A DNA stretch of 64,000 nt from Tellurirhabdus rosea (lineage in GTDB: Bacteria > Bacteroidota > Bacteroidia > Cytophagales > Spirosomataceae), in NCBI RefSeq assembly GCF_026278345.1, contig NZ_CP111085.1, positions 5,293,501-5,357,500 on the forward strand, written 5' to 3'. How positions within the stretch are numbered: position 1 is the stretch's first letter; every line of letters begins with the position of its first letter. Below, piece after piece: positions 34,206 through 42,710 of this stretch. Position numbers and translations under genes: made by a program. The notes beneath the pieces are model-generated. The model saw only the letters and a program-made list of their open reading frames with translations, did no database searches and had not been told where the DNA came from.

Positions 34206-36074
34206 TTATCTCGCTTCGCGCAGGGCTTTCAACTGGCGCTTCAGATCGCCAAGCTGCTTCTCGGCGGCTTCAATCTTACGGTCGATTTCGGCGCGCAGCT
34301 TGTCGGCTCCTTTCGACCGGGCGAAGAACTCGATGTTGTTGCGGTAAACGGCAATGTCGTTTTCCAGCGCCGTCATCTTCCGGCGGATATCGCCTTCTTT
34401 CTTCTGGGCGTCCCGCGGCGGGCCCGACTCCCGAATCATTTCGGCTTCGTTCTCCATCGTCAGACGCTCTTTCTCCTTCGGCGACAGCTTGCCGCTGGCC
34501 CCGACGAGGGCGTTAATGGCGTTGATATAGCGCTTCTGAATCGACTGCATGTCCTTCTTCGGCACAAAGCCAATCGACGACCATTCCTGCTTGAAGACGT
34601 TCAGTTGCGAAAGGTCCGGATTGTCGCCCGTGGCGGCCGCTTCGATGCGTTCGATCAGGGCCGTTTTGCGCGCCAGATTTTCCTCAAACTCTTTCTCTAC
34701 TTCCTGATTCTTCGCCCGCTTCTTGTTGAAGAAAGCGTCACAGGCGGCTTTGAAGCGTTCAAAAATGGAATCCTTGAATTTCTCCGGAACCTGACCGACG
34801 GTTTTCCATTGCCGTTGCAGCTCAATAACCCGCTGCGTAACGTCCTGGCCTTCCTCGCCGCTTTCCAGGATGGCTTCCACCTGCTCGCAGAGTTCGGTTT
34901 TCAGGCGAAGGTTCTGTTCGCGCTTGGCCTCCAGTTGCTTGAAGAATTCGCCTTTGTGGTGGAAGAACGTTTTCAGGGCCGCCCAGAACTTTTTGCTGAG
35001 CTCTTTGCCTTCCTCGCGGGGCATCGGTCCTTTCAGGGCATTCCAGCGCTCCTGCAGGGCCATTACCTCGCGGGTTTTGTCGTTCCAGTCGTTGATGCTG
35101 CTGGAGCTGAACGACGTAAACGGCACCAGTTCTTCGTACAGTTTTGATTTCTGTTCGTACAACTGGGCGCCTTCTTTCTTCATCTCCTCGTTCTGCTCCC
35201 GGCGGCGATCGTAAAGGGTGTCCAGCGACTTCTTGAAACGCTGCCACAGGACTTCCTGCTCGGCTTTGGGTGCCGGTCCGACGTGCTTGTATTCTTCGAA
35301 AAGCGCGTTGGCTTCATCGATAAGACCTTTGGTTACCGGCTTGCCTTCCGTCGAGGCCACGAGGGTTTCCACGCGCTCGCACAGTTCGGTCTTCAGGGTC
35401 TGGTTCTTTTTACGATCCAGTTCCTTCAGTTCGAAATAGATGTTCCGGTTGCTGTAATAACGGTCCACCAGGGCGTGGTAGGTAGCCCAGAGCGTCGCGT
35501 TATGCGGGGACGGCACGTTACCGGCGGCCTTCCATTCGTCCTGAATGGCCTTGAATTCCGTCCAGCTTGTCTTGGGGTCACCGGCGTTATTCTCGTCAGC
35601 TTCAACCAGTTCACGCAGGCGGCGGAGCAGTTCGGTCTTGGCGGCAAAGTTGTTATCCTTGGCCTTTTCCAACTGCTGGAAATACTGATTTTTGGTATCT
35701 TTGATCTGCTTGTAAAGACTGTCGAAACGCAGAATGTCTTCACTCGCCTTGTATTCAAATCCTTCTTCTTCGCCGGTGTCTTCAATGTACTTCTGAAGGG
35801 CAGCGTTCCGCTCCGAGGATTTGATCTGATCGAACAGCGGACGCACTTCTTTGAGAACCTCGTCAGCCCGCCGGTAATCCGGGGCGGTGGCCGATTCTGA
35901 TTTCAGAGACGCCAATTGTTTGTCCAGCAGTTCCACAAAATCCTGCTTCGTGTACTGGGAGTAATCCGTGGGTTCAGAAGCCTCCACCACTTCTTCCATT
36001 TCCAGTTCAACGGGTGCTGCAGGTTCCTGTGTCAGGTCATCACGCTCGGTGATTTCTTGTTCTTCGCTCGCCAT
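34206..36074 (-). CDS. DUF349 domain-containing protein
   Basis: The ATG at 36074 (MASEEQEITERDD) gives 622 residues; a TTG at 36149 would extend it without any recognisable sequence. The body consists of repeated DUF349 helical units of about 70 residues, each with a WxxFKxxxDxFF/YxxR-like pattern (LWATYHALVDRYY, LWQRFKKSLDTLYDRR, FWAALKTFFHHKGEFF, IFERFKAACDAFFNKKR), and ends in a basic coiled coil. The protein is highly charged and probably cytoplasmic. Function of the family in Bacteroidota is not established. Its promoter abuts that of the divergent pdxH gene. Confidence 0.9.
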   Translation of the reverse strand: MASEEQEITERDDLTQEPAAPVELEMEEVVEASEPTDYSQYTKQDFVELLDKQLASLKSESATAPDYRRADEVLKEVRPLFDQIKSSERNAALQKYIEDTGEEEGFEYKASEDILRFDSLYKQIKDTKNQYFQQLEKAKDNNFAAKTELLRRLRELVEADENNAGDPKTSWTEFKAIQDEWKAAGNVPSPHNATLWATYHALVDRYYSNRNIYFELKELDRKKNQTLKTELCERVETLVASTEGKPVTKGLIDEANALFEEYKHVGPAPKAEQEVLWQRFKKSLDTLYDRRREQNEEMKKEGAQLYEQKSKLYEELVPFTSFSSSSINDWNDKTREVMALQERWNALKGPMPREEGKELSKKFWAALKTFFHHKGEFFKQLEAKREQNLRLKTELCEQVEAILESGEEGQDVTQRVIELQRQWKTVGQVPEKFKDSIFERFKAACDAFFNKKRAKNQEVEKEFEENLARKTALIERIEAAATGDNPDLSQLNVFKQEWSSIGFVPKKDMQSIQKRYINAINALVGASGKLSPKEKERLTMENEAEMIRESGPPRDAQKKEGDIRRKMTALENDIAVYRNNIEFFARSKGADKLRAEIDRKIEAAEKQLGDLKRQLKALREAR

Positions 36075-36092
36075 ACGATGGTTGTAATCGTT

Positions 36093-36108
36093 TACCTTTG
36101 CAAAACTA
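36093..36108. promoter_or_regulatory. Back-to-back -7 boxes of a divergent promoter pair
   Basis: TACCTTTG (36093-36100, plus strand) directly abuts CAAAACTA (36101-36108), which is TAGTTTTG on the minus strand. Each matches TAnnTTTG. Neither has a clear TTG at the right distance, so this is supported only by the -7 boxes and by position between divergent pdxH and DUF349 genes. Confidence 0.45.
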
Positions 36109-36164
36109 TATAAATATCGCGGATTTCCGTCAGGAGATTCGTTTACCAACCGATTTTACGGCCC

Positions 36165-36809
36165 ATGTCCCTTTCATTAGCCGATATACGAAAAGAGTAT
36201 ACCCTTAACGGGTTAGATGTAAAAGATGTTTTAGCCGATCCGTTCCGCCAATTTCAGCGCTGGTTTGACGAAGCTTTGCAGGCCGGAGTTGCCGAACCCA
36301 ACGCCATGCATTTGAGTACGGTCGGGGAGGATGGCCGCCCGTCGGGCCGGATTGTGCTGGTCAAAGGCGTCGACCAGCGGGGGTTCAGCTTCTATACCAA
36401 TTACCTGAGCCGCAAAGGGACTGAGCTGGCGGCCCACCCGGTGGCAGCCCTGACGTTCTTCTGGCCGGAACTGGAACGGCAGGTGCGGATTGAAGGAAAA
36501 ATTACCAGGGTAAGCCCGGACGAATCGGACGCCTATTTCCAGAGCCGTCCGCGCGGAAGCCAGCTGGGCGCCTGGATTTCGCAGCAAAGCAGCACCATCG
36601 AAAACCGGGAGGTGCTCGCCCGGCGCCAGCAGGAACTGGAGAATCAGTTCGACGGCCAGACGGTGCCGCGCCCGCCGCACTGGGGCGGTTATCTGGTCAA
36701 CCCGGACTATGTAGAATTCTGGCAGGGTCGCCCCAGCCGCCTGCACGACCGCATCGTGTACCGCCTGGCGGGAGGGGACGACTGGCGGATAGAGCGGCTT
36801 TCGCCGTAG
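36165..36809 (+). CDS. pdxH: Pyridoxamine 5'-phosphate oxidase
   Basis: This 214-residue protein is the usual PdxH length. Motifs include [32 protein letters not shown] for FMN and substrate phosphate binding, [18 protein letters not shown], and the C-terminal [13 protein letters not shown] with WRIERLSP at the end. It oxidises pyridoxamine or pyridoxine 5'-phosphate to PLP using FMN and oxygen. It stands alone and converges on bshB1 across an inverted repeat that begins 2 bases after its stop. Confidence 0.96.
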   Translation: MSLSLADIRKEYTLNGLDVKDVLADPFRQFQRWFDEALQAGVAEPNAMHLSTVGEDGRPSGRIVLVKGVDQRGFSFYTNYLSRKGTELAAHPVAALTFFWPELERQVRIEGKITRVSPDESDAYFQSRPRGSQLGAWISQQSSTIENREVLARRQQELENQFDGQTVPRPPHWGGYLVNPDYVEFWQGRPSRLHDRIVYRLAGGDDWRIERLSP

Positions 36810-36811
36810 GT

Positions 36812-36914
36812 GGAATGATTGAATATTGAATGATTGATAGGTTGATTAGCTCCGCAACTCTTATTTAAGGCGAAGCCTAATCAACCTATCAATCATTCAA
36901 CATTTAATCATTCC
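36812..36914. repeat. Inverted repeat with TGATTGAAT words (IR-C)
   Basis: The left arm (36812-36849) and right arm (36877-36914) are reverse complements at 36 of 38 positions, with a 27-base loop. Each arm is made of ATTGAAT/TGATTGA words. The element spans the gap exactly from 2 bases after the pdxH stop to the base before the bshB1 stop codon. Confidence 0.9.
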
Positions 36915-37634
36915 CTACAGGAACGCTTCCAGCGTCTGCACGCCCAGCGTTCGGTCGCTGGTGTAGCCTTCGCCGTGGGTGACGCCGATCATGTGGCCGA
37001 ATTCGCGGGAGCGGGCTTCCAGAAATTTCCAGAAATCCTCGCTGGAGATGTAGCTCTGCGGCTCGTGGCTGCTGGGGTCGAAGAATTGGCTGCGGTACGC
37101 CCGGATGCTTTCCTGCTTCTGCTCCCAGAAGTCCGTCACGTCCACCACAAAATCGGGTTTGATGTAGCGGTCCTGGATGAAGTGGAAAACCTGCTTCGGA
37201 CGCCAGGCTTCCTGCTCGCTGCCGTCTGTATCCTGGGTTTTGATCTGCCGCAGTCCGGAATAGAAACAGGCCTCCCGAATCAGGTCGGACGCCCGGCCGT
37301 GGTCGGGGTGGCGGTCGAAGAGAGCGTTGGCCAGCACCATGTCGGGCTGATACCGGCGGATGGCCGCAATCAGGGCCATCTGGTGCTCTTCGTCATTCCG
37401 GAAAAAGGCATCCCGGAATCCCAGGTTCTCCCGGGCCGACAGACCCAGCACCCGGGCGGCGGCTTCGGCCTCCTGCAGGCGGATTTCCGGTGTTCCCCGA
37501 GTACCCAGTTCGCCGCGCGTTAAATCGATAATTCCTACTTTTTTTCCCCGGGCGACATGCGAAAGAATGGTTCCGGCGCAGCCCAGTTCGGCGTCATCAG
37601 GGTGGACAGCAATGACAAGTATATCCAGTTTCAT
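36915..37634 (-). CDS. bshB1: Bacillithiol biosynthesis deacetylase BshB1
   Basis: This 239-residue LmbE/PIG-L-family zinc enzyme has the metal motif AVHPDDAELG (His11, Asp13, Asp14) and the second motif LFDRHPDHGRAS. The length and the sequence DLTRGELGTRGTPEIR are typical of BshB1, which deacetylates GlcNAc-malate to GlcN-malate in bacillithiol synthesis. No other bsh gene is next to it, as is usual in Bacteroidota. The end of its coding sequence touches the IR-C element. Confidence 0.93.
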   Translation of the reverse strand: MKLDILVIAVHPDDAELGCAGTILSHVARGKKVGIIDLTRGELGTRGTPEIRLQEAEAAARVLGLSARENLGFRDAFFRNDEEHQMALIAAIRRYQPDMVLANALFDRHPDHGRASDLIREACFYSGLRQIKTQDTDGSEQEAWRPKQVFHFIQDRYIKPDFVVDVTDFWEQKQESIRAYRSQFFDPSSHEPQSYISSEDFWKFLEARSREFGHMIGVTHGEGYTSDRTLGVQTLEAFL

Positions 37635-37741
37635 AGTGCAAAAGAATAAGTCGATGGATGGCGGGCGGGATTGGCGGTCTGCCGCCGCGGCGGGTTCTGC
37701 CTCACCTGCCCGTCAATCGCTCGACTTACCAATCAGTCGTT

Positions 37742-38803
37742 TTAGTGTACCCTCAGCTTCTGGCCCGGCCGGATGCGGCTGCGGGTGCTGAGGTGATTTT
37801 TCCTCGCCAGGGTCGAGGCGGTCATGCCGTAGCGACGGGCAATGCTGGTCAGCGTTTCGCCGGAACGGACTTTATGGAGAACCGTCCGCTTCACTTTCGG
37901 CTTGAAACCCGTCAGGTCGCCTCCGCGGCCACGAAGGTAATCCCAAACATTTGAAGTCAGGATGAAGTGGTCGGAAATAAGCCTGTTCTGCGGGAAATCG
38001 TAGAGATGCATGGGACTGAAGGGGTTGCCTTCGTACCGGGTTTCATAGTGGAGGTGCGAGCCGGTACTGCGTCCTGTGTTACCGCCCAACCCAATCTGGT
38101 CGCCTGATTTGATCAGTTGGCCGGTTTCGACGAGCGCTTTTGACAGGTGCCCGTACACGGTTTCGAGGCCGTTGTAGTGGCGTACGAGCACAAACCGGCC
38201 GAAGCCGTTGCCGTCCCAGCCCACCACGCGAACAATGCCGTCAAAGGTAGCGTATACCGGGTCGCCGGTTTCCAGATCCAAATCCACGCCTTTGTGCCAA
38301 CGGCCCCAGCGCGGCCCGAATATGGAGGTGATTTCGTTTTTTGTCAGCGGCATGGACCAGAAATGGTTCTGGGTCTCGTCGTAAAGTTTAATATCGATAA
38401 CCTCGTCAAAATCAAGCGGGTCGATGCCGTAGGGGTCTACCGAGCGGGAGTCCCAGACCGCGTAGTAATCGGCAATTTTGACCCAGTCGTCGCCGACCTG
38501 CACCGAATCGACGATCTCCACTACGCTCACTTCGCCTTCGTCGATCTCGGTCGTATCTTCAGCCACCACCGGATTCACTTCCTTCTTCGGTTCGAACTGG
38601 CTGTTGAAGCGGAGACTGGACGTTTCCTGTTCAAACTCCTCTTCCGGTTTTGGGGCCGGTTCAGCCGACGGTGAATTTGGATTCGATTTGGGCTTGATGC
38701 GAACGTTGTTTTTAAACTTTCCGCGTTCCTGTGCCTGTACAGTGGTTACGGTTCCACAACATACAAAGCTGGCCAACAGCCACCAGACTGCCAGTTTTCT
38801 CAT
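37742..38803 (-). CDS. M23-family (LytM) peptidase with C-terminal LysM domain
   Basis: The 353-residue protein has a signal peptide (VCCGTVTTVQAQE). An acidic low-complexity linker follows (about 40-110). The M23 zinc-peptidase domain (about 170-285) contains the HxxxD motif in WHKGVDLD and the HLHYE motif. A LysM domain (about 306-353, HKVRSGETLTSIARRYG) binds peptidoglycan. It cleaves peptide crosslinks or activates amidases in the periplasm. All key residues are present. It lies downstream of trxB on the same strand, with a repeat element between. Confidence 0.92.
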   Translation of the reverse strand: MRKLAVWWLLASFVCCGTVTTVQAQERGKFKNNVRIKPKSNPNSPSAEPAPKPEEEFEQETSSLRFNSQFEPKKEVNPVVAEDTTEIDEGEVSVVEIVDSVQVGDDWVKIADYYAVWDSRSVDPYGIDPLDFDEVIDIKLYDETQNHFWSMPLTKNEITSIFGPRWGRWHKGVDLDLETGDPVYATFDGIVRVVGWDGNGFGRFVLVRHYNGLETVYGHLSKALVETGQLIKSGDQIGLGGNTGRSTGSHLHYETRYEGNPFSPMHLYDFPQNRLISDHFILTSNVWDYLRGRGGDLTGFKPKVKRTVLHKVRSGETLTSIARRYGMTASTLARKNHLSTRSRIRPGQKLRVH

Positions 38804-38823
38804 CCTTTTTAGGTTTGACCTGA

Positions 38824-38929
38824 TGAATTTTGAATGTTGAATTATGAATGTTGAATATAGCGCTGCCTCAATTCAAGTACGGAGAGTGGCGGAACCATTC
38901 AACATTCAAAAATCAACATTCAAAATTCA
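38824..38929. repeat. Inverted repeat with TTGAATGT words (IR-D)
   Basis: Arms 38824-38856 and 38897-38929 are reverse complements at 31 of 33 positions with a 40-base loop. The arms are quasi-tandem TTGAATGT. Unlike IR-B and IR-C it lies between two genes on the same strand (trxB, then the M23 peptidase), 32 bases after the trxB stop and within the leader of the peptidase gene. Confidence 0.88.
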
Positions 38930-38961
38930 CACCAGGTGGTGGTTACTCGATTAAGTACTGC

Positions 38962-39921
38962 TTATGCTGTCTGCACTTCGTGCAGTTCCATTTCTTTCAT
39001 GGCCAGAAAACGTTCGGCGTCGAGGGCCGCCATACAGCCCGTACCAGCGGCCGTCACGGCCTGGCGGTAGATGGTGTCCTGCACGTCGCCGCAGGCGAAG
39101 ACGCCGGGGATGTTGGTGCGGGTGCTTCCTTTTTCCGTAAGGAGGTAGCCGCTCTCGTCCATGTCCAGATATGACTTGAACAGGTCGGTATTCGGCTTGT
39201 GTCCAATCGCCACGAAAAAGCCTTTGACGTCGAGAATGCGCTCCTCGCCGGTCACCGCATTTTTAACGCGGGCGCCCACGACTTCATTGTCACCCAGCAC
39301 CTCCTGCGTTTCCGTGTTCCACAGAATTTCGACGTTGGGCAGCGATTTGACCCGGTTCTGCATGAATTTGGAGGCGCGCATCTCGTCGCGGCGGACGATC
39401 ATGTAAACCTTGCGGCAGAGGTTGGCGAGGTAGCTGGCTTCTTCGGCAGCCGTATCTCCGGCTCCGACGATGGCTACATCCTGACCCCGGAAGAAAAAGC
39501 CGTCACAAACGGCGCAGGCCGAAACGCCGTGCCCGTTCAACCGCATTTCCGACGGCAGACCCAGCCATTTGGCCGAAGCGCCGGTCGAAATGATGACGAC
39601 GTTGGCCGTGATTTCGTGCTGATCGTCCACGATCGCTTTGTGAGGATACCCCGAGAAGTCGACCGCCGTGACCACGCCGTAGCGGATGTCCGTGCCGAAA
39701 CGCCGGGCCTGAGCCTCAAAATCCATCATCATCTGTGGACCCTGAACACCCTCGGGATAACCGGGGAAATTATCGACTTCCGTCGTGATGGTAAGCTGGC
39801 CGCCCGGCTGGGCTCCCTGATAAAGAACGGGTTTCATGCCCGCGCGGGATGCATAAATAGCGGCAGTATAACCGGCCGGGCCGGACCCTATGATTAGGCA
39901 ATTGACGTTTTCGGTGGTCAT
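38962..39921 (-). CDS. trxB: Thioredoxin-disulfide reductase
   Basis: This 319-residue flavoprotein has the FAD motif GSGPAGYTAAIYASRAG, the redox-active CAVC pair (Cys136, Cys139), the NADPH motif GAGDTAAEEASYL and the C-terminal FACGDVQDTIYRQAVTAAG. It passes electrons from NADPH to thioredoxin in the cytoplasm. Length and motif order are fully standard. The start ATG is followed by a normal N terminus. Confidence 0.96.
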   Translation of the reverse strand: MTTENVNCLIIGSGPAGYTAAIYASRAGMKPVLYQGAQPGGQLTITTEVDNFPGYPEGVQGPQMMMDFEAQARRFGTDIRYGVVTAVDFSGYPHKAIVDDQHEITANVVIISTGASAKWLGLPSEMRLNGHGVSACAVCDGFFFRGQDVAIVGAGDTAAEEASYLANLCRKVYMIVRRDEMRASKFMQNRVKSLPNVEILWNTETQEVLGDNEVVGARVKNAVTGEERILDVKGFFVAIGHKPNTDLFKSYLDMDESGYLLTEKGSTRTNIPGVFACGDVQDTIYRQAVTAAGTGCMAALDAERFLAMKEMELHEVQTA

Positions 39922-40017
39922 TGTGTCAAAATCTGTTTCCTGTACGAATCGTTTGTGTAACTAAAAAGTATACAGAAAAAACAAATACAAAGGTCGGAAA
40001 AATTCCCGCTTACGCAA

Positions 40018-40119
40018 TGAATACTGAATAATGAACAATGAATAATGAAACTCAAGGTGTTCATTATCAACAGGTAATGCTTCGGGCCGTGTTATTCATT
40101 GTGCATTATTCAGTATTCA
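40018..40119. repeat. Inverted repeat with TGAATAATGAA words (IR-E)
   Basis: Arms 40018-40045 and 40092-40119 are reverse complements at 27 of 28 positions, with a 46-base loop. Words are close to TGAATAATGAA. The right arm ends 1 base before the stop codon of the minus-strand OmpA-family gene. The left arm lies about 96 bases upstream of the trxB start. Confidence 0.88.
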
Positions 40120-40120
40120 T

Positions 40121-42073
40121 TCAGAGAATCCGCCATTCAATCCGGCGATTTTGCTGCCGGTTTTCCTCCGAACTGTTCGGGACAAGCGGTTTGGTTTCGC
40201 CGTAACCGGCCGACCGGATGCGCTCGGGGCCGATGCCCGCTTTGACCAGGAAGGAGACCACGGACTGGGCCCGTTTCCGGGATAATTCCAGATTGGCAGC
40301 GGCATCGCCCCGGTCATCGGTATGGCCCGAAATCTCGACCTTTACCGTAGGGTTCTGTTCCATAAACTGTGCCAATCGGTCAAGTTCCACGCGGGACTTT
40401 TCGGCCAGTCCAAAACGGCCGCTCTCGAAAAAGATGTTGTTCAACGTTTCCCGACCCGCCGACCGGATCGGCTCCAGCGGTACGCTCAGGTTCAGCCCTT
40501 CGCCTTCCCGTTTCTGCTTGAAATCGAAGGAAAGGCTTTTGAACAGATACCCCGGAACGTTGACGTACAGGGCATATTCTCCGCCCGAGGGCAGAACGGC
40601 GGTGTACTGCCCGGTCTCGGCATCCGACTGGACGCGGCTGATGACCTTGTTGGTCTCCAGATCGATCAGTTCAATTGTGGCCCCAAGCGGCTTTTTGGTG
40701 CCCGCATCGGCGATGACGCCTTTCAGGTAACTGACCGGTCTGATCTTTTCCCGAATCGAGGCGGGCAGATCAAAAACGTACAGTTTCGAGCGCTGGACAT
40801 CGCCCGACTCTTCGTGCGAGTAGTACGCCCGGGTCCCGTTGGCGGCTACAAATAGGGCCGCCTGGTCGTCGGCGGTATTGATGGGATATCCCAGATTCTG
40901 CGGATTCGACCAGCCCGTGGCCGTGCTGTCGGCGATGAACAGATCGTAACCGCCCATGCCGATATGCCCGTCCGAAGCGAAGAAGAGCGTTTGCCCGTTG
41001 GCGTGGATAAACGGGGAGGCTTCGTCGAAGGCGGTGTTGATGTTTTTGAGATTAAAGGGCGTTTGCCACTGGCCGTCGTTGCCCAGCTGGCTGCACCAGA
41101 TATCCCGCCGGCCAACTCCGCCCGGCCGGTCGGAAACAAAAAAGAGCCGCCGACCGTCGGCCGACAGGGCGGGCTGGGAATCCCAAAAGCGGGTATTAAC
41201 CGATGGGCCGAGGTTTTGCGGGGCCGACCATTCGGTGCCGGTTTTCCGGGAAATGTACAGGTCGCAGCTGCCGAGGCCGTTCCGTTCGTTGCAGGCGGTG
41301 AAAACCAGCGTTCGACCGTCGGCCGAGAGGGAAGGGGTTCCTTCGTTCCGGGGCGTGTTGATCCGTTCCGAAAGCGGACTCGGGGCGCTCCAAGTTTCGG
41401 CCTGCTGGGTAGCCACCATGAGGTCTTCATCGCCTTCCGGTTTCAGAACCGTAAAGACCAGCGTCTGCTCATCGGCCGTCAGCACCGGGAAATACTGGGA
41501 GGGAAACGCCTGCACTGCGGCGGGCAGCGGCCGGGGCTTGACCGGAAGCGGATTCTGAATGGCCTGCTGACCGAAAAGGGCCGTCTGCCGAAGCCGTTCG
41601 ACGCGTTTTCCCTGCGAAGACTGGGGCGTGAAGAAGGTTCCGAATTTATCCAGATACGTCAGGGCCTGGCCGTACTGACCTTTTTTCAGCAGGTACGTCC
41701 CGACGAACTGATAGGCCAATCCCGTAGCCGGTTTGCCGGGCTGCTGGCGGATGGCCCGCTGGTAGGTTTGCAGGGCCAACTCGGGCCGACGGGCGTACTC
41801 GTAAACCTGACCCAGTTTCAGATGCGCCTCGGTAAAGGCGGTGTCCTGCTCGATGGCTTTGTTCAGCAGCTGGATGGTCTCCTCGGTCCGGCGCTGAGCA
41901 AAGTTCTCCATCGCCCGGTTATAGAAATCGAGGGCTTTTTTATTGCTGGTGGAAAGCGCTTCCTGTCCAAAGCCTGGCACGGCCAGCCCCACTATCATAA
42001 CCAGCGACCAGAACCAGTGGGCGCGGGTTAGGGAATATCCATGTATTTGTGCGTTTGCAACGAAACCTGCCAT
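40121..42073 (-). CDS. OmpA-family protein with TPR and PD40 propeller (PorE-like architecture)
   Basis: The 650-residue protein has a hydrophobic N terminus; the ATG at 42073 overlaps queE by 46 bases, and an ATG at 41998 is an alternative. Domains: TPR helices (about 45-150), PD40/WD40-like propeller blades (about 185-430; GTPSLSADGRTLVFTA, SQPALSADGRRLFFVSD, ASPFIHANGQTLFFASDG), a carboxypeptidase-regulatory-like domain (about 445-530) and an OmpA peptidoglycan-binding domain (about 535-650; ISGHTDDRGDAAANLELSRKRA). This is the order found in PorE of the type IX secretion system, but no lipobox cysteine is present. It most likely links envelope machinery to peptidoglycan. Confidence 0.88.
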   Translation of the reverse strand: MAGFVANAQIHGYSLTRAHWFWSLVMIVGLAVPGFGQEALSTSNKKALDFYNRAMENFAQRRTEETIQLLNKAIEQDTAFTEAHLKLGQVYEYARRPELALQTYQRAIRQQPGKPATGLAYQFVGTYLLKKGQYGQALTYLDKFGTFFTPQSSQGKRVERLRQTALFGQQAIQNPLPVKPRPLPAAVQAFPSQYFPVLTADEQTLVFTVLKPEGDEDLMVATQQAETWSAPSPLSERINTPRNEGTPSLSADGRTLVFTACNERNGLGSCDLYISRKTGTEWSAPQNLGPSVNTRFWDSQPALSADGRRLFFVSDRPGGVGRRDIWCSQLGNDGQWQTPFNLKNINTAFDEASPFIHANGQTLFFASDGHIGMGGYDLFIADSTATGWSNPQNLGYPINTADDQAALFVAANGTRAYYSHEESGDVQRSKLYVFDLPASIREKIRPVSYLKGVIADAGTKKPLGATIELIDLETNKVISRVQSDAETGQYTAVLPSGGEYALYVNVPGYLFKSLSFDFKQKREGEGLNLSVPLEPIRSAGRETLNNIFFESGRFGLAEKSRVELDRLAQFMEQNPTVKVEISGHTDDRGDAAANLELSRKRAQSVVSFLVKAGIGPERIRSAGYGETKPLVPNSSEENRQQNRRIEWRIL

Positions 42074-42663
42074 TGCGGATGTGCTTTTACATAGTCAACG
42101 ATGAGCGGCAGCATTTCGTTTGAACGGCTCCATTCCGGCTGCAAAAAGAGTCGGCAGTCGGGGCGCATCAGGGCGGCAAACGACTCGGCAAAGGCAAAGT
42201 CGGATTTGTTATAGATGATTACCTTTAACTCGTCGGCTTTCGCGTAAATGTCCGGATTGGGCTGCTTGAACTTCTTGGGCGAAAAACAGATCCAGTCCCA
42301 GGACCCGGTAACCGGATAAACGCCCGAGGTTTCGATATTGGTCCTGAATCCGGCCGTCCGGAGGGCCGCGGTCAGATTCGTCAGGTCGTGCATGAGCGGT
42401 TCGCCGCCGGTAATGACGGCCATGCGACCGGGGTAGTGCAGAGCCCCCCGCACAATTTCGTCAATCGGGTAATGCGGGTGCGCATTGACGTCCCAGGATT
42501 CCTTTACGTCGCACCAGTGACAGCCCACGTCGCAGCCGCCGAGGCGGATGAAGTAGGCCGCCCGGCCGGTATGCGCTCCTTCGCCCTGCAGCGTATAGAA
42601 CGATTCCATGACGGGCAGCGTGACGGTCCCAGTTTCGGTTTGTTGATTCAGCACTTGGTTCAT
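42028..42663 (-). CDS. queE: 7-carboxy-7-deazaguanine synthase (radical SAM)
   Basis: This 211-residue protein carries the radical-SAM cluster motif CDVGCHWC (CxxxCxxC), preceded by the QGEGAHTGRAAYFIRLGG substrate region. It converts 6-carboxytetrahydropterin to 7-carboxy-7-deazaguanine in the queuosine/7-deazaguanine pathway. Length fits the short Bacteroidota QueE. A TATCTTTG -7 box lies 4 bases upstream of the ATG, so the message may be leaderless. It overlaps the OmpA-family gene start, so the two are probably co-transcribed. Confidence 0.93.
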   Translation of the reverse strand: MNQVLNQQTETGTVTLPVMESFYTLQGEGAHTGRAAYFIRLGGCDVGCHWCDVKESWDVNAHPHYPIDEIVRGALHYPGRMAVITGGEPLMHDLTNLTAALRTAGFRTNIETSGVYPVTGSWDWICFSPKKFKQPNPDIYAKADELKVIIYNKSDFAFAESFAALMRPDCRLFLQPEWSRSNEMLPLIVDYVKAHPQWQVSLQTHKYMDIP

Positions 42664-42710
42664 TGCGCAAAGATACGGAATTTACGGGCACCCTTTCCGC
42701 TGCCCGTTTT

